This document shows, piece by piece, positions 4,710 to 5,073 of a DNA stretch of 5,073 nt; position 1 is the stretch's first letter; each line of letters starts with the position of its first letter. This DNA is from Rhodanobacter sp. (lineage in GTDB: Bacteria > Pseudomonadota > Gammaproteobacteria > Xanthomonadales > Rhodanobacteraceae), in NCBI GenBank assembly GCA_026193555.1, contig JAPHUU010000385.1, forward strand, positions 1 to 5,073. The letters are read 5' to 3'. The translations under genes were made by a program, and so were the position numbers. The notes below the pieces were generated by a model. That model was not told where the DNA came from. It ran no database searches and was given only the letters and a program-made list of their open reading frames with translations.

Positions 4710-5073
4710 ATGAACCGTTCATTGAAGTTGTCGATGCTGATGGCGCTGGTGCTTGGCAGCAGTCAGGTCATCGCGCTGGACCTGGGCCAGATCCAGATCA
4801 AGTCGGCGTTGGGACAGCCCTTGCTGGCTGAAATCCCGCTGCACGCGGCCTATTCGGGAGAGCTGAAAGGCCTCACCGTGCAGTTGGCTTCCAGTGAAGA
4901 TTTCGACCGTGCCGGCATCGTGGGCGGGCGTACCTCGATCCCGCTCAACTTCAGCGTGGCCAATGCCGGCGCCGGCCATCAGGTGATCCGAATCACCAGC
5001 AAGGTGGCGGTGGACAATCCCTATCTCGACCTGCTGCTCGAGGTGAACGGCAAAGCCGGCAAGAGCGTACGCG
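4710..5073 (+). CDS. fimV: FimV-family envelope protein, N-terminal part (runs off right edge)
   Basis: FimV is a large inner-membrane protein that binds peptidoglycan by a periplasmic LysM domain and acts as a polar hub for type IV pilus assembly and twitching in Pseudomonas and relatives. The 121 residues seen start with a clear signal peptide (1-22, cleaved after VIA). The conserved FimV N-terminal domain follows: LDLGQIQIKSALGQPLLAEI (23-42), a match to the family's G-x-I-x-x-x-SALxQPLxAEI pattern, an S-S-x-D-F motif (61-65), VIRITSK (92-98) and NPYLDLLLEVN (103-113), the family's PYLDxLVEVxW-type motif, with Gly114 where Trp is common. LysM, transmembrane and cytoplasmic TPR parts lie beyond the window. 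The gap upstream holds a sigma-54-like promoter and a nested hairpin. Family assignment is strong; a role in pili specifically in this organism is inference. Confidence 0.9.
   Translation, partial: MNRSLKLSMLMALVLGSSQVIALDLGQIQIKSALGQPLLAEIPLHAAYSGELKGLTVQLASSEDFDRAGIVGGRTSIPLNFSVANAGAGHQVIRITSKVAVDNPYLDLLLEVNGKAGKSVR

Overview
This window looks like core chromosome of a GC-rich gammaproteobacterium, most likely from the Xanthomonadaceae/Rhodanobacteraceae group. The basis is G+C-rich codon use, the strong protein-level likeness to known gammaproteobacterial Psd, PrmB and AroC, and the order aroC - asd - small exported protein - fimV, which I recall from Xanthomonas/Xylella-type genomes. That lineage call is an inference from memory; no database was searched.

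Layout. Positions 1-272 carry the 5' part of psd (phosphatidylserine decarboxylase) on the minus strand, running off the left edge. It diverges from prmB (glutamine methyltransferase for ribosomal protein L3) across a 70-bp gap holding two outward-facing TATACT boxes. Reading rightwards on the plus strand are prmB, a GNAT acetyltransferase 12 bp behind it, aroC (chorismate synthase), asd (aspartate-semialdehyde dehydrogenase), a small unrecognised exported coiled-coil protein, and the 5' part of fimV (envelope/type IV pilus hub protein), which runs off the right edge. No stretch over 300 bp lacks a gene.

How the genes relate. Most are housekeeping: phospholipid synthesis (psd), ribosome modification (prmB), the last step of the shikimate pathway (aroC) and the shared step to lysine, threonine, methionine and diaminopimelate (asd). 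The exported coiled-coil protein and FimV are envelope proteins. prmB and the GNAT gene are probably co-transcribed; the small gene follows asd by 33 bp with a strong ribosome binding site.

The non-coding gaps hold most of the unexplained signal. Between aroC and asd there are two consecutive imperfect hairpins of matching design. Upstream of fimV there is a good match to a sigma-54 (RpoN) promoter, a short palindrome about 80 bp before its predicted transcription start, and a 55-nt sequence able to fold into a nested stem. I see no mobile element, CRISPR array, tRNA or rRNA, and no clear evidence of an entirely new system. The best leads are the fimV control region and the small Trp-rich exported protein.
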